Source of the DNA: Lignipirellula cremea
GTDB lineage: Bacteria > Planctomycetota > Planctomycetia > Pirellulales > Pirellulaceae
Direction: 5' to 3'
DNA: 64,000 bases
Assembly (NCBI RefSeq): GCF_007751035.1
Contig: NZ_CP036433.1
Span: forward strand, 3,391,001 to 3,455,000
Shown: positions 34,778-44,357 of the stretch, one piece after another
How positions within the stretch are numbered: position 1 is the stretch's first letter
How the letters are laid out: every line of letters starts with the position of its first letter
Position numbers and translations under genes: made by a program
Notes under the pieces: model-generated
Seen by the model: the letters and a program-made list of their open reading frames with translations, nothing else
The model's database searches: none
What the model was told of the DNA's origin: nothing

Positions 34778-37624
34778 TCAAGGAAGCCAAGGTTCGCAGG
34801 CGGACCAGTTCGCTCCCGTTTTAATGTCGACACAAAGCGCTGTTCGCAATTCGCCGACGCTTGTCATTTCCGTGCGGACCATTTCGCACAGCGAGGCAAT
34901 TTCTTCAGGGGGAGCCTCGAAGACAAGTTCATCGTGGATCTGCAGCAACATCCGTGCCTGCATCCCGCTCTCCTTGAGGCGGCGATATACCTGAATCATA
35001 GCTAGTTTGATGAGATCGGCCGCCGATCCTTGAATGACCGTGTTGATCGCAATGCGTTCAGGGAAAGTGCGATTCCGTGCGTTTCGCTGGTTCGCAGCTC
35101 GAATCCCTTCCACCAAACGTCGGCGACCGAGGATGGTTGTAACATACCCCTTTTTGCGGGCGTCGGCCAGAACTTTTTCCAGAAACTCCTCAACACCCGG
35201 ATAACGGGCAAAATAGGCGTCGATAAAATCCGCAGCCAGCCCTTTATCGATTCCCAGCGACTTGGCCAGGCCGAACGCCGTTTGCCCATAAATGATGCCG
35301 AAGTTGATCGCTTTGGCGGCGCGTCGCATGTCGCTTGTGACTTCGTCCGGCGGCGTCTCGTACACCTCGGCAGCGACCCGGGTGTGGATGTCTTCCGCAT
35401 TGGCGAACGCCTCGAGCATGGCGGCGTCGCCGGAAAAGTGGGCCAGCACGCGCAGTTCAATTTGCGAATAGTCGGCCGCCACCAGGCTCCAGCCCGGCGT
35501 GCCCGGTATAAACGCCGAGCGGATCTCCCGGCCCTCTTCGGTGCGGACCGGAATGTTCTGCAGGTTGGGGTCTTTGGACGACAGGCGCCCCGTGGCCGCC
35601 ACATCCTGCATGAACGAAGTATGCACGCGGCCCGTCTCGGGATGCACCAGCAACGGCAACGCATCGACGTACGTACTCTTGAGCTTGGCGGATTGCCGAT
35701 AGGCGATCACCTGGGCCGGCAACGGGTGCTGAATGGCCAGTTGCTGCAGCGTATCGACATCGGTGCTGGGTCCCGTTTTGGTCTTTTTCAGGACCGGCAG
35801 CCCCAGCTCCTGGAACAGCAATTCGCCCAGCTGCTTGGGCGAGTCGATGTTGAACTTGCGCCCCGCCATTTCGTAGATCTCTTTTTCCAGCTCCAGCAGC
35901 CGCTTCCCGTGCTTTTTACTCAGTTCGCCGAGCAGATCCACATCAACCCGGATGCCGTTAAACTCCAGTTCCGCCAGCACCGTGATCAGCGGGATTTCCA
36001 GGTCGTCGTATAGAGAAGCCAGATCGTCGGCCGCCAGTTCACTATGCAACAGCGGGAACAACCGCAACGGCACGTCGGCGTCCTGCGAGGCGTACGGCGT
36101 GATCAGCTCCACCGGCACCTCGTTCATCTTTTTCTGTTTCTTCCCTGTGCCGATCAGCTCGCTGATTTTCGTCGTTTTGTAGTTCAACCGCCGCATCGCC
36201 AGGTCGTCGAGATTATGGTTCCGCTGCCCGGCGTCTAACAGGTAATCGGCCACCATGGTGTCGAACGCCACCCCGCGCAGCTCCACGCCGACGTTGCGGA
36301 GCACGATCATCTCATACTTGAGGTTCTGCCCGATCTTCGCCACCTGGTCGTTCTCAAAGAACGGACGCAGAATCTCCAGCGCCCCCTCCGGATCCAGTTG
36401 CGGATCGCCCTGCGGCGCCCGGACCGGCGCGTAATACGCCTGGCCCGGTTTCCAGGCGAACGAGTAGCCGACAATCTCGGCCCACCGCGGCATGGGGGAA
36501 GTCGTTTCCGTATCGATCGCGACATGCTTCTGCTGCTGCATTTCCTGCACCAGCGACTGCAGCTGCTCCAGGCTGGTCACCGTTTGATAGTCGGTCGTCC
36601 ATTCGACTGTCGGTGGTTCCACCGTGGTGGCGAAGTTCAACGCGCCGATCCGTTCGCCCAGGCGACGAAAGCCGTGGGTCTGGCACAGGTCCAGCGCCTG
36701 CTTCCGGTCGAAAGGACGAATGCGGCATGCTTCCCAGTCGATCTCGATCGGCGCATTCCGGTCCAGTTCCACCAGACGACGGCTCATCTCGGCCGCCTGG
36801 CGGCCGTTCATCAGGTTCTCCCGCCGTTTGGCGCCGGAGACTTCGCTGGCATGGTCCAGCACGCCGTCAAGCGTGTCGTACTTCTCCAGCAGCTCCTTGG
36901 CGATCTTCGGGCCGATCAACGCAATCCCGGGAACATTGTCAACCGAATCGCCGACCAGCGCCTGGAAGTCGACGACCTGGTCCGGCCGCACACCCCAGTC
37001 CTTGAGCAGCGCATCGGCGTCGTAGAACTGATTCTTCCGGATGTTGTAGATCTTCACCCGATCACTGATCAGTTGCCGGCAATCCTTGTCGCTGGAAACC
37101 ACCACGCACGTACCGCCCAGCTTTTCTGTCCGGTCGGCGATCGTCGCCAGCAGGTCGTCGGCCTCGTACCGCGGCAGATCCAGAATCGCCACATCCATCG
37201 CCATCAGCAGCTTGCGGATCTCGCCAATCTGCGGCCGCAAGTCGTCGGGCATCGGATCCCGGGTCCCTTTGTATTCCGGGTAAAACTCGTGGCGAAACGT
37301 GTCGTCGGAATGGTCGAATGCACAGATCAAAAAGTCGGGCTTGTGGTTCTCCAGCAGGTCCAGCACGTCCCGGGTAAAGCCGTTGACCGCGCCCACCGGT
37401 TGCCCGGAAGGGCTGCTCATTGGCGGCAAGGCGTGGAACACCTGGTAAATCAGCGAGTGCGAATCGATGACATAAACAGTACGGCCCTCAAGCGACGTCA
37501 CTTGCCCCTGGGCGTCGACCGGCAAAGGCGCCTGCTCCCGCTCGGCTGCCGGTTCGGCGGCTTCTGGCGGCTGAGGCTTCTCGAATTCTTCAAACCCAGC
37601 TAAGCGACCTTGGGAGTCGGCCAT
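34778..37624 (-). CDS. polA: DNA polymerase I
   Basis: The start is the ATG at 37624 (MADSQGRLAGFEEFEK). The 948-residue enzyme has all three domains. The 5'-nuclease domain lies at about 50-340 (VYVIDSHSLIYQVFHALP, GVLDHASEV). The 3'-5' exonuclease lies at about 375-570 and looks active, since KHVAIDTETTSPMP keeps the DxE metal ligands. The polymerase lies at about 600-948, with VAADYSQIELRVLAHFS (motif A), RRAAKAINFGIIYG (motif B) and LLQIHDELVFEAP (motif C). It fills gaps and removes RNA primers in replication and repair. The first 45 residues, ahead of the nuclease, are an acidic extension without known role. Confidence 0.97.
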   Translation of the reverse strand: MADSQGRLAGFEEFEKPQPPEAAEPAAEREQAPLPVDAQGQVTSLEGRTVYVIDSHSLIYQVFHALPPMSSPSGQPVGAVNGFTRDVLDLLENHKPDFLICAFDHSDDTFRHEFYPEYKGTRDPMPDDLRPQIGEIRKLLMAMDVAILDLPRYEADDLLATIADRTEKLGGTCVVVSSDKDCRQLISDRVKIYNIRKNQFYDADALLKDWGVRPDQVVDFQALVGDSVDNVPGIALIGPKIAKELLEKYDTLDGVLDHASEVSGAKRRENLMNGRQAAEMSRRLVELDRNAPIEIDWEACRIRPFDRKQALDLCQTHGFRRLGERIGALNFATTVEPPTVEWTTDYQTVTSLEQLQSLVQEMQQQKHVAIDTETTSPMPRWAEIVGYSFAWKPGQAYYAPVRAPQGDPQLDPEGALEILRPFFENDQVAKIGQNLKYEMIVLRNVGVELRGVAFDTMVADYLLDAGQRNHNLDDLAMRRLNYKTTKISELIGTGKKQKKMNEVPVELITPYASQDADVPLRLFPLLHSELAADDLASLYDDLEIPLITVLAELEFNGIRVDVDLLGELSKKHGKRLLELEKEIYEMAGRKFNIDSPKQLGELLFQELGLPVLKKTKTGPSTDVDTLQQLAIQHPLPAQVIAYRQSAKLKSTYVDALPLLVHPETGRVHTSFMQDVAATGRLSSKDPNLQNIPVRTEEGREIRSAFIPGTPGWSLVAADYSQIELRVLAHFSGDAAMLEAFANAEDIHTRVAAEVYETPPDEVTSDMRRAAKAINFGIIYGQTAFGLAKSLGIDKGLAADFIDAYFARYPGVEEFLEKVLADARKKGYVTTILGRRRLVEGIRAANQRNARNRTFPERIAINTVIQGSAADLIKLAMIQVYRRLKESGMQARMLLQIHDELVFEAPPEEIASLCEMVRTEMTSVGELRTALCVDIKTGANWSACEPWLP

Positions 37625-37854
37625 CGTGATCCTCTTGGAAAGAGCGGAATCAGTTGCGCGCACGCCATCGTAGGATGCCTCGCCCAGACCGGCAACCGGT
37701 CGCGACCGCCGCGCAACGAACGGGCGGCAGGTTCGCCCCGTTTTGCCGTTCCAGTCGTTTTAACTGCTATTTCCCAACCCCTGCCATCAGGCAATCCTTT
37801 AGTACCATGCCTGACGGTCATGCATCGGGGAATCCTGTCCGATTGTACCGGTAG

Positions 37855-38505
37855 TGCGAACCAGGACGGTTCTCCCAGCACCTCGATTTCAACTACTATC
37901 GCGACACGCGCGACTTCAGCGTGATGACCATCAACGCCGGGGCCAAACTGCCTAACGACTTTGAATATTTCCAGCTGCTCAACCTGTTCGGCACGACCGG
38001 CCAGTCGCCTTCCAATGGAGACTGGACCGGATTTTTCACGGAGATCAACCTGCGGCGACCCATCGCCAAGGACAACCCGTACCTGAGCCACCTGGATTGG
38101 ACGGGCCAACTGGCCGACGGCAGCAGTCCCAGCGATGTGCTGCGACTGGGAGTGCGCTGGCGGTTGCACGACACCCCAGGTCTGTTAGAAAATTTCTTTA
38201 CCGACGTCCTGAAACTCCGTTATGCGGTCAGCTTTCATGTGCTGGAAACCGATGGCAGCGGAGGGCAGCTGGAACACGTTTATCGCCGCGAATTTAGCGA
38301 GGGACGCTTTTACATTGCGGGATTTATCGATCACAACATTAATGAGGGCGGGTTTGAGTCCACCTGGGTCACGGAGCACCAGGCCGGCGTCCGTCTCCAT
38401 GGGCCGTTGTACGCCGTGGCCGAGTTTCGCTACACCGATTTTGAGTTGCCTGGCTTTCGGTCCGGCTGGGGATTCGGGCTCGAATACATCATCCGGTTCC
38501 GCTGA
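37855..38505 (+). pseudogene. 5'-truncated beta-barrel-like outer-membrane protein
   Basis: The frame is open from 37855 to 38505, but the first start codons are a GTG at 37918 and an ATG at 37921. The sequence upstream of them (QHLDFNYYRDTRDFSVMTI) already looks like beta-barrel protein. A TAG at 37852 closes the frame, and no signal peptide can be placed. Downstream are alternating strands with aromatic girdles (FRYTDFELPGFRSGWGFG) ending in IIRFR, a terminal Phe-x-Arg resembling an outer-membrane insertion signal. I read it as the C-terminal two-thirds of an outer-membrane protein whose 5' part is lost. A short functional gene from 37918 is the alternative. Confidence 0.5.
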
Positions 38506-38685
38506 CCTCGCCAACCATGTCCTACACTTGCGTTGCCAGGCCCGCTCTTTGGGTTGGTTGCGCACTTAATTCGCCTCCAGACGATCCTCGACAGAATCCG
38601 CTGCGGCCCCTTTGATCCCTGTCACCCTTTGCCATCGCCCAGGCGTCCCATCGACGCCTGGGGCCCTCCCTGCAGCCTGCCTCCC

Positions 38686-40488
38686 ATGACCAACCTGCGG
38701 CAAATCGAACGCGAAAAGCTGGAACAAGCGGGCACCGTCCACTGGTTCCACTGGCTGATCGTCGGTCTGTCGCTGTGCTGCACCCTGTTCGCCTGGTACT
38801 ACTCCAAGAGCCAGCTGAACGAAAAGATCGAGTCTCGTTTCGAACGGGAGGCCGACCAGGCCGTCGAACTGGTGCGGGAAAGAATGCAACGCTACGAAGA
38901 CGCGCTATGGGGCGGCGTGGCCTATTTCGAAACCACGCAACAGGAAATCGAGCTCCCGCACTGGAAGAAGTATGTCGACAGCCTGAAGTTGATGGATAAA
39001 TACCCCGGCGTCAACGGCATGGGCGTGATCCATCGCATTCAAGCAGACCAGTTGCCGGCCTATCTGGAGAAGCAGCGCCGCTGGCTGCCCGAATATCGCA
39101 TCCACCCGGATCGGGAAGCTGCCGGCGCCTACTGGCCCATCAGCTTTATTGTGCCGGTTGACAGCAACGACAAAGCGATCGGCCTCGATATGGCCCACGA
39201 AACCAACCGTTTTTCCGCCGCGCAACGGGCCCGCGATACGGGCAAAGCGCAAATCACCGCCCCGATTACCCTGGTGCAGGATGAAGGCCAGACCCCTGGA
39301 TTCCTGTTCTTTGCCCCCTTTTACCAGGGCGAACGACCGTCCGGCGTGGAAGAGCGCAGCGCCAGGTTCCAGGGCATGGTGTACGCCCCGTTTGTGGTGA
39401 AGGAACTGGCCGACGGCACGCTGGAAAAAGAGAAACGGCACCTGGGCATTCGTATCACCGACGGCGAACAGGTTCTGCTCGACGAGCATCACGCGGACGA
39501 AAGCGACTACGACCCGCATCCGTTGTTCACCAAAATGGTCCAGGTGCCAATGTACGGACGCACCTGGACATTCGACATCTGGAGTTCACGGTCGTTCCGC
39601 GAGGCGGCCAGTTCCAGCGAGCCCTGGACGATCCTCATCGGCGGCCTGGTGCTGGACGGCCTGCTGGCGGGGCTGTTTGTCATGATCTCCCGCGCCTCAC
39701 GGCAGGCCCTGGTCTATGCCGAGGGAATGACGCACGAGCTGGAACAGCAAAAGCTCGACCTGACCCGCAGCAACGCCGAACTGGAACAGTTCGCTTATGT
39801 CGCTTCGCACGATCTGCAGCAGCCCTTGCGGGCGGTCGCCTCTTGCTGCCAGGTGCTGCTCGACGATCACCGCGACAAACTCGACGATGACGGCAAAAAG
39901 TGGCTCGACATGGCGATCGACGGCTCCACGCGCATGAAAGTGCTGGTGCAGGATCTGCTGGCCTTATCGCGCATTGGCACCCATGGCAAAACCCTGCAGA
40001 CGGTCGACACCCAGGGAGCGGCCGAAGAAGCGGTCAGCAACCTGCGTCTGGAAATCAGCGAAAAAGAGGGGGACATCCGCCTGGATCCGCTGCCGCTCGT
40101 CCAAGGCGACTCCGGCCAGCTCGTCCAGCTGTTCCAGAATCTCATCGAGAACGGCGTCAAATACTCGGGCAAGGAAAAGCCCCTTGTCACCGTCGGAGCA
40201 CGCCGCCAGGGGAAAGAATGGCTGTTTTCCGTTTCCGACAACGGAATCGGGATCGCGGAGCAGTATCGCGAACGGATCTTCGTCATCTTCCAGCGACTCC
40301 ATCGCCGCGACGAGTACTCCGGATCCGGCATCGGACTGGCGATCTGCAAAAAGATCGTCGAACGCCACCGAGGCCGGATCTGGGTGGAATCCAAGCTGGG
40401 CGGCGGAAGTACGTTCTATTTCACCCTGCCCGCCGCGGATCAGCCGCTGGACCGCACGCAGAACGCAACCGATCGCCAACTTACCTAG
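38686..40488 (+). CDS. CHASE-domain sensor histidine kinase
   Basis: The start is the ATG at 38686 (MTNLRQIEREKLEQAGTV). The 600-residue kinase has a membrane helix at about 22-40 and a periplasmic CHASE domain (about 70-290, with KYPGVNGMGVIHRIQADQLP and LGIRITDGEQVLLDEHH). A second helix at about 315-335 (WTILIGGLVLDGLLAGLFVM) follows. Next come a HisKA domain with the phosphorylated His in YVASHDLQQPLRAVAS and an ATPase domain (NLIENGVKYS, SDNGIGIAEQYRERIF, GSGIGLAICKKI). CHASE senses small ligands outside the membrane. The response regulator 10 bases downstream is its likely partner. Confidence 0.92.
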   Translation: MTNLRQIEREKLEQAGTVHWFHWLIVGLSLCCTLFAWYYSKSQLNEKIESRFEREADQAVELVRERMQRYEDALWGGVAYFETTQQEIELPHWKKYVDSLKLMDKYPGVNGMGVIHRIQADQLPAYLEKQRRWLPEYRIHPDREAAGAYWPISFIVPVDSNDKAIGLDMAHETNRFSAAQRARDTGKAQITAPITLVQDEGQTPGFLFFAPFYQGERPSGVEERSARFQGMVYAPFVVKELADGTLEKEKRHLGIRITDGEQVLLDEHHADESDYDPHPLFTKMVQVPMYGRTWTFDIWSSRSFREAASSSEPWTILIGGLVLDGLLAGLFVMISRASRQALVYAEGMTHELEQQKLDLTRSNAELEQFAYVASHDLQQPLRAVASCCQVLLDDHRDKLDDDGKKWLDMAIDGSTRMKVLVQDLLALSRIGTHGKTLQTVDTQGAAEEAVSNLRLEISEKEGDIRLDPLPLVQGDSGQLVQLFQNLIENGVKYSGKEKPLVTVGARRQGKEWLFSVSDNGIGIAEQYRERIFVIFQRLHRRDEYSGSGIGLAICKKIVERHRGRIWVESKLGGGSTFYFTLPAADQPLDRTQNATDRQLT

Positions 40489-40498
40489 GACATCCGCC

Positions 40499-40954
40499 AT
40501 GCCTCCATTTGAAATCCTGCTGGTCGATGACGATCCGATCGATGTGGAGCTGACCCGCCGCGCGCTCAAAAAAGAAGCGACCGAAAAAACGGTCCATGTC
40601 GCTAACGACGGTCTTGAAGCGATGGAATTCCTCCGTCGGCAGGGCCGTTTCGCTGACGCGCCGCAGCCCGATCTGGTGCTGCTTGACCTGAACATGCCGC
40701 GCATGAACGGCTACGAAGTCCTTGATGCGATGAAATCCGACCCCGGCCTGCAGCATATTCCGGTGGTCGTGCTGACCACGTCGGAAGCAGAAACCGACAT
40801 TATGCGGAGCTACTCCCAGCACGCCAACAGCTACGTCGCCAAACCCGTCGATCTGGAGCAGTTCCACTCCGTACTGAAGATCCTGACCAACTACTGGTTC
40901 CACGCGGTAAAGCTTCCGCCCCGGTCCAGCTCTTCGCTCGACGACAATCGCTGA
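40499..40954 (+). CDS. Single-domain response regulator (Rcp1-like)
   Basis: The 151-residue protein is a lone receiver domain: acidic pocket ILLVDDDP, phosphorylated Asp in LVLLDLNMPRMNGYEV, Thr in VVLTTSEAE and Lys in SYVAKPVD. There is no output domain, as in Rcp1/CheY-type regulators, so it must act by protein contact. It begins 10 bases after the histidine kinase stop and is surely co-transcribed with it. The downstream target is unknown. Confidence 0.93.
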   Translation: MPPFEILLVDDDPIDVELTRRALKKEATEKTVHVANDGLEAMEFLRRQGRFADAPQPDLVLLDLNMPRMNGYEVLDAMKSDPGLQHIPVVVLTTSEAETDIMRSYSQHANSYVAKPVDLEQFHSVLKILTNYWFHAVKLPPRSSSSLDDNR

Positions 40955-40984
40955 CCACGCGTTTTACCACGCGTTTGAAAACGC

Positions 40985-42271
40985 TTAAACGAACCGTAGC
41001 AACGCATAACGCTTCTTGCCGCTGCGCAGCACCAGGATCGTTTCGCTGGCCAGATGCTCGGCCGTGAGCCGCGTATCGAGACGATCTTGCCGGCGGTTGT
41101 TCACATAGGCGCCGCCCTGCTCAATGGTGCGACGAGCGTCCCCTTTGCTCTTGGCCAGTCCGGCCTCCACCAGCGCGTCGATCAGCGGCAAGCCTTCGCC
41201 GGACAGCAGGTCGCGCTGAAGCGATTGGCTGGGGGCGTCGGCAAAGATCGCCCCCAGGGAGGAATCTTCCAGCCCTTCAATCTCACCGCCAAAGAAAATC
41301 TGGCTCGCCTTGAGCGCGCCCTGCAGGCCCTGTTCGCCATGGACCAGACGGGTGATTTCCTCGGCCAGGCGCTTCTGGCTGGCGCGTTCGCCCGGGTTGC
41401 TGGCCCGGGATTCGTCCAGGGCGGTGATCTCCTCGTGGTCCAGTTCCGTCAGGAACCGCAGGCACTTGCCGGCGTCTTCGTCGTCGACATTGACCCAGTA
41501 CTGGTAGAACTTGTAAGGGATCGTTTTCTCGGCCGACAGCCAGACCGTGCCTTCCTCTGTTTTCCCCATTTTGCTGCCGTCTTTTTTGGTCAGCAAGGGA
41601 CACGTCATGCCGTACAGTTGCACGCTGTGCATCCGCCGGGCCAGGTCGATGCCGGCCGTAATGTTCCCCCATTGATCACTGCCCCCCAACTGCAGATCGC
41701 AACCGTGCTGCTGGTGCAGGTGCACAAAGTCGTACGCCTGGAGCAGCATATAGCTGAACTCGGTGTAGCTGATGCCGGCGTCGGATTCCAGCCGGTTCTT
41801 GATGGAGTCTTTCGCCCGCATCACATTCACCGGCGCATGCTTGCCGATATCGCGCAGAAACTCGAGGAAGCTGAAATTACGCATCCAGTCGAAGTTGTTC
41901 ACCATGACGGCGCTCTGGTCGCCTTCAAAGTCCAGGAAGCGGTGCATCTGCTCCTGCAGGCTGGCGACGTTATGCTCCAGGATCTCGACCGACAGCAGGT
42001 TCCGTTCCGCACTTTTGCCGGAAGGGTCGCCGATCATCCCCGTCGCCCCGCCGACCAGAGCGATCGGGCGATGGCCCGCTTTCTGAAACCGCCGCAGGTA
42101 TAGCAGCGGAATCAGGCTGCCCACATGCAAGCTATCAGCAGTCGGATCAAAACCGGCGTACACGGTCCGCGAGCCGCTGGCCAGCCACTGGGCCATGTTG
42201 GCGTCGTCGGTCGTCTGGTGGATCAAACCACGCCATTGCAGGTCGGCAAAAAGATCGTTCATGGAACTCAT
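40985..42271 (-). CDS. tyrS: Tyrosyl-tRNA synthetase
   Basis: This 428-residue class I synthetase has the HIGH-type motif TADSLHVGSLIP, Tyr-binding residues YAGFDPTA and QAYDFVHL, the KMSKS loop as KKDGSKMGKTEEG, and a C-terminal S4 RNA-binding domain (about 362-428). It charges tRNA-Tyr. The start may be the ATG at 42271 or the one at 42262. It converges with the response regulator gene (30 bases apart), between which a GCGTTT/AAACGC hairpin lies. Confidence 0.95.
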   Translation of the reverse strand: MSSMNDLFADLQWRGLIHQTTDDANMAQWLASGSRTVYAGFDPTADSLHVGSLIPLLYLRRFQKAGHRPIALVGGATGMIGDPSGKSAERNLLSVEILEHNVASLQEQMHRFLDFEGDQSAVMVNNFDWMRNFSFLEFLRDIGKHAPVNVMRAKDSIKNRLESDAGISYTEFSYMLLQAYDFVHLHQQHGCDLQLGGSDQWGNITAGIDLARRMHSVQLYGMTCPLLTKKDGSKMGKTEEGTVWLSAEKTIPYKFYQYWVNVDDEDAGKCLRFLTELDHEEITALDESRASNPGERASQKRLAEEITRLVHGEQGLQGALKASQIFFGGEIEGLEDSSLGAIFADAPSQSLQRDLLSGEGLPLIDALVEAGLAKSKGDARRTIEQGGAYVNNRRQDRLDTRLTAEHLASETILVLRSGKKRYALLRFV

Positions 42272-42591
42272 CAGGCAAGCGGAGAAAAAGTAAGCAGGCT
42301 TTGCCGGCTATTCAACCGTAAACCACGCTTCCTGGCAAGCGTCGCCAGGCGAACCGTCCAAAACCAGACACGCACCACGATCGCCGGGTTCATTGTGTCG
42401 TCGAGGACCTGGCGAGGCCAGCATTCGCCCCGTACGAGCAACGTTCTCGCAACCGTCCCCCGCCACGACTCCGCCTGCGTCCCGATACAAAAAAAGCTCC
42501 GTCCCGTCAGGCTAAATGCTTGACAGGCGGAGCGTTAGATTCTGGACGACCTGCTTCCCGGCAAACGGAAAATCAGCCGATGCCGTACGAC
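42272..42591. other. Intergenic region with terminator
   Basis: These 320 bases lie between tyrS and the DUF1501 gene, which are both on the minus strand. They contain the terminator at 42489-42533 and presumably the tyrS promoter. No T-box features such as the conserved UGGN stretch could be recognised. Confidence 0.4.
42489..42533 (-). terminator. Rho-independent terminator of DUF1501 gene
   Basis: On the minus strand GCTCCGCC-TGTCA pairs with TGACGGGACGGAGC and is followed directly by seven T. It is the best intrinsic terminator in the window and lies about 60 bases after the stop codon. Confidence 0.75.
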
Positions 42592-43971
42592 TTAAAACAA
42601 CTCGTCGATCACATCGCCGTGGTCGATGGCGATGATCGGCCGGCCAGCCATGTCGTTAAAGTGCAAGTTGGGATCGACGCCCAGCACCTTGAACACGGTG
42701 TGATGCAGGTCGCCCGGTCGTAGCGGCCGATCGAGCGGCGTTTCGCCCAGGCGATTGGTCGAGCCCACGACCTGGCCGCCCTGGATGCCGCCGCCGGCGA
42801 CAAGCACCGACATGGCGTTCCCCCAGTGATCACGGCCGGGCGTGCCTTTACTCAGCGGCGGTCCGCCGTTGCCGCCGTCGTTCATTTTGGGCGTGCGGCC
42901 GAATTCGCTCATCACAATGACCATGGTCGAATCGAGCCGACCGCGATCTTCCAGATCGGTAATCAACGCGCTGACAATCTGATCCACTTGCGGCAGCGTG
43001 GTGTGCATGCGGCCTTCGTGGTTCCAGTGGCTGTCCCAGCCGCCGAAGTGGCACGTGACAAAAGTCGAACCGGCCTCCACCAGACGCCGTGCAAGCAGCG
43101 CCGACTGGCCCCAGGAGTGGCGACCGTAGCGATCGCGCATCTTGTCGTCTTCGGCGGCAATATCAAACGCTTTCTGGGCCCGATCGTCGGTCACCATGTG
43201 GTAGGCCTGGCGATCGAATTCGTCGATCGCATCGAGCGAACCGCGGTTGTCCACATCCCGACGGAGTTTGTCGAACTGGTTCAGCAGGTTGCGACGATCG
43301 GCCAGGCGATCGATCGTGACGCTGCTATCCAGGCTGAGGTTTTTGACCCGGAAATTATCGCGACTGGGATCGGAGCCCACGTCGAACGGATCGTTCTCGG
43401 CGCCCAGGTAATGGCCGCCGAAAAATCCAGGACGCAGGCCAATGCTCATGGCGCTGGGGATGGCCACGTTGGCCGGCAAGCCGGTCTGGCGGGAGCCGAG
43501 CACTTTGGTGGCGATGGCGCCAAAGAACGGGAACTTGGCGGTGCGGTCGGCGCCGCTGGCTCCCCCGCGACCGGTCAGCATGTGATGGCCGCCGGCGAAG
43601 TGGTCGCCGTTGTTGTGATGCATCGAGCGGAGGATCGAAAACTTGTCCGCAATCTTCGCCTGCAGCGGGAACATTTCCGAAATCTGCGTACCCGGCACAT
43701 TCGTCGACTGGGCGCCCCAGATGCCGCGATACTCAGGCGGGGCGGTCGGTTTGGGATCATACGTATCGTGCTGGCTCACGCCGCCATCCAGCCACAGCAG
43801 AATGACCGACGTATCTTTTGAGCTGGCGCCGCCTTCTTTCGCAGCCGCCTTGGCGCGAAGCAGCGAGGAGAGGCCCACAGAGCCCAGACCGGCCATGCCG
43901 ATCTGCAAAAAGTCACGTCGTGAGCGACCGTCACAATAGCGGCTAGTTTTTCCGGCGGGAATGGTAAGCAT
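42592..43971 (-). CDS. DUF1501 protein with Tat signal
   Basis: The ATG at 43971 is chosen because GAGAGG lies six bases upstream; an ATG at 43986 is in frame but badly placed. The 459-residue product has a twin-arginine signal (SRRDFLQIGMAGLGSVGLSS) and the DUF1501 fold related to alkaline phosphatase and sulfatase proteins. Metal-site stretches appear as ILLWLDGGVSQHDTYDPKP, GDHFAGGHHMLTGRGG, and VIVMSEFGRTPKMNDG...GRDHWGN. Planctomycetes have many paralogues, usually beside DUF1549/DUF1553 cytochromes; here it stands alone. Function is not known for the family. Confidence 0.9.
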   Translation of the reverse strand: MLTIPAGKTSRYCDGRSRRDFLQIGMAGLGSVGLSSLLRAKAAAKEGGASSKDTSVILLWLDGGVSQHDTYDPKPTAPPEYRGIWGAQSTNVPGTQISEMFPLQAKIADKFSILRSMHHNNGDHFAGGHHMLTGRGGASGADRTAKFPFFGAIATKVLGSRQTGLPANVAIPSAMSIGLRPGFFGGHYLGAENDPFDVGSDPSRDNFRVKNLSLDSSVTIDRLADRRNLLNQFDKLRRDVDNRGSLDAIDEFDRQAYHMVTDDRAQKAFDIAAEDDKMRDRYGRHSWGQSALLARRLVEAGSTFVTCHFGGWDSHWNHEGRMHTTLPQVDQIVSALITDLEDRGRLDSTMVIVMSEFGRTPKMNDGGNGGPPLSKGTPGRDHWGNAMSVLVAGGGIQGGQVVGSTNRLGETPLDRPLRPGDLHHTVFKVLGVDPNLHFNDMAGRPIIAIDHGDVIDELF

Positions 43972-44357
43972 GGGAACCTCTCTCAAGGTGGGCGTTTAAG
44001 CGAGAGACAAACCAATAAGGTGGGACGTATCCAAGGGGGTTGATTTGGGATTGTAGCAAAAAGATCCCGCCAATGCCAAAGCCAGAAATTTTTTTCACAA
44101 CCCCATCAGGGCATACCTTACGAGCAGTCGGAACGGCAATCGCCCCCGTCCATGAAAGCGCCTGCTTGCCAGGTCAGGCGTCCCGGAGGAAAATAGCCAG
44201 CGTTCCTGATCGCTCGGCCTCCCTTCTGTTTTTCGACAGCCAGGACCGGCCGGCTGGAGCAAGAACCTTTTGACCAATCAAAATTGTTGGATTGGTTCTT
44301 CCCTGGCGATTCCCGCCGCAGCTGGCTGCTAGCAGCCGGGAGATGCTCGCTTCCACA
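43972..44357. other. Divergent intergenic region
   Basis: These 386 bases lie between the leftward DUF1501 gene and the rightward cysteine desulfurase gene. Apart from A/T-richer sequence near 44080, no gene or clear promoter boxes are visible. Confidence 0.4.
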
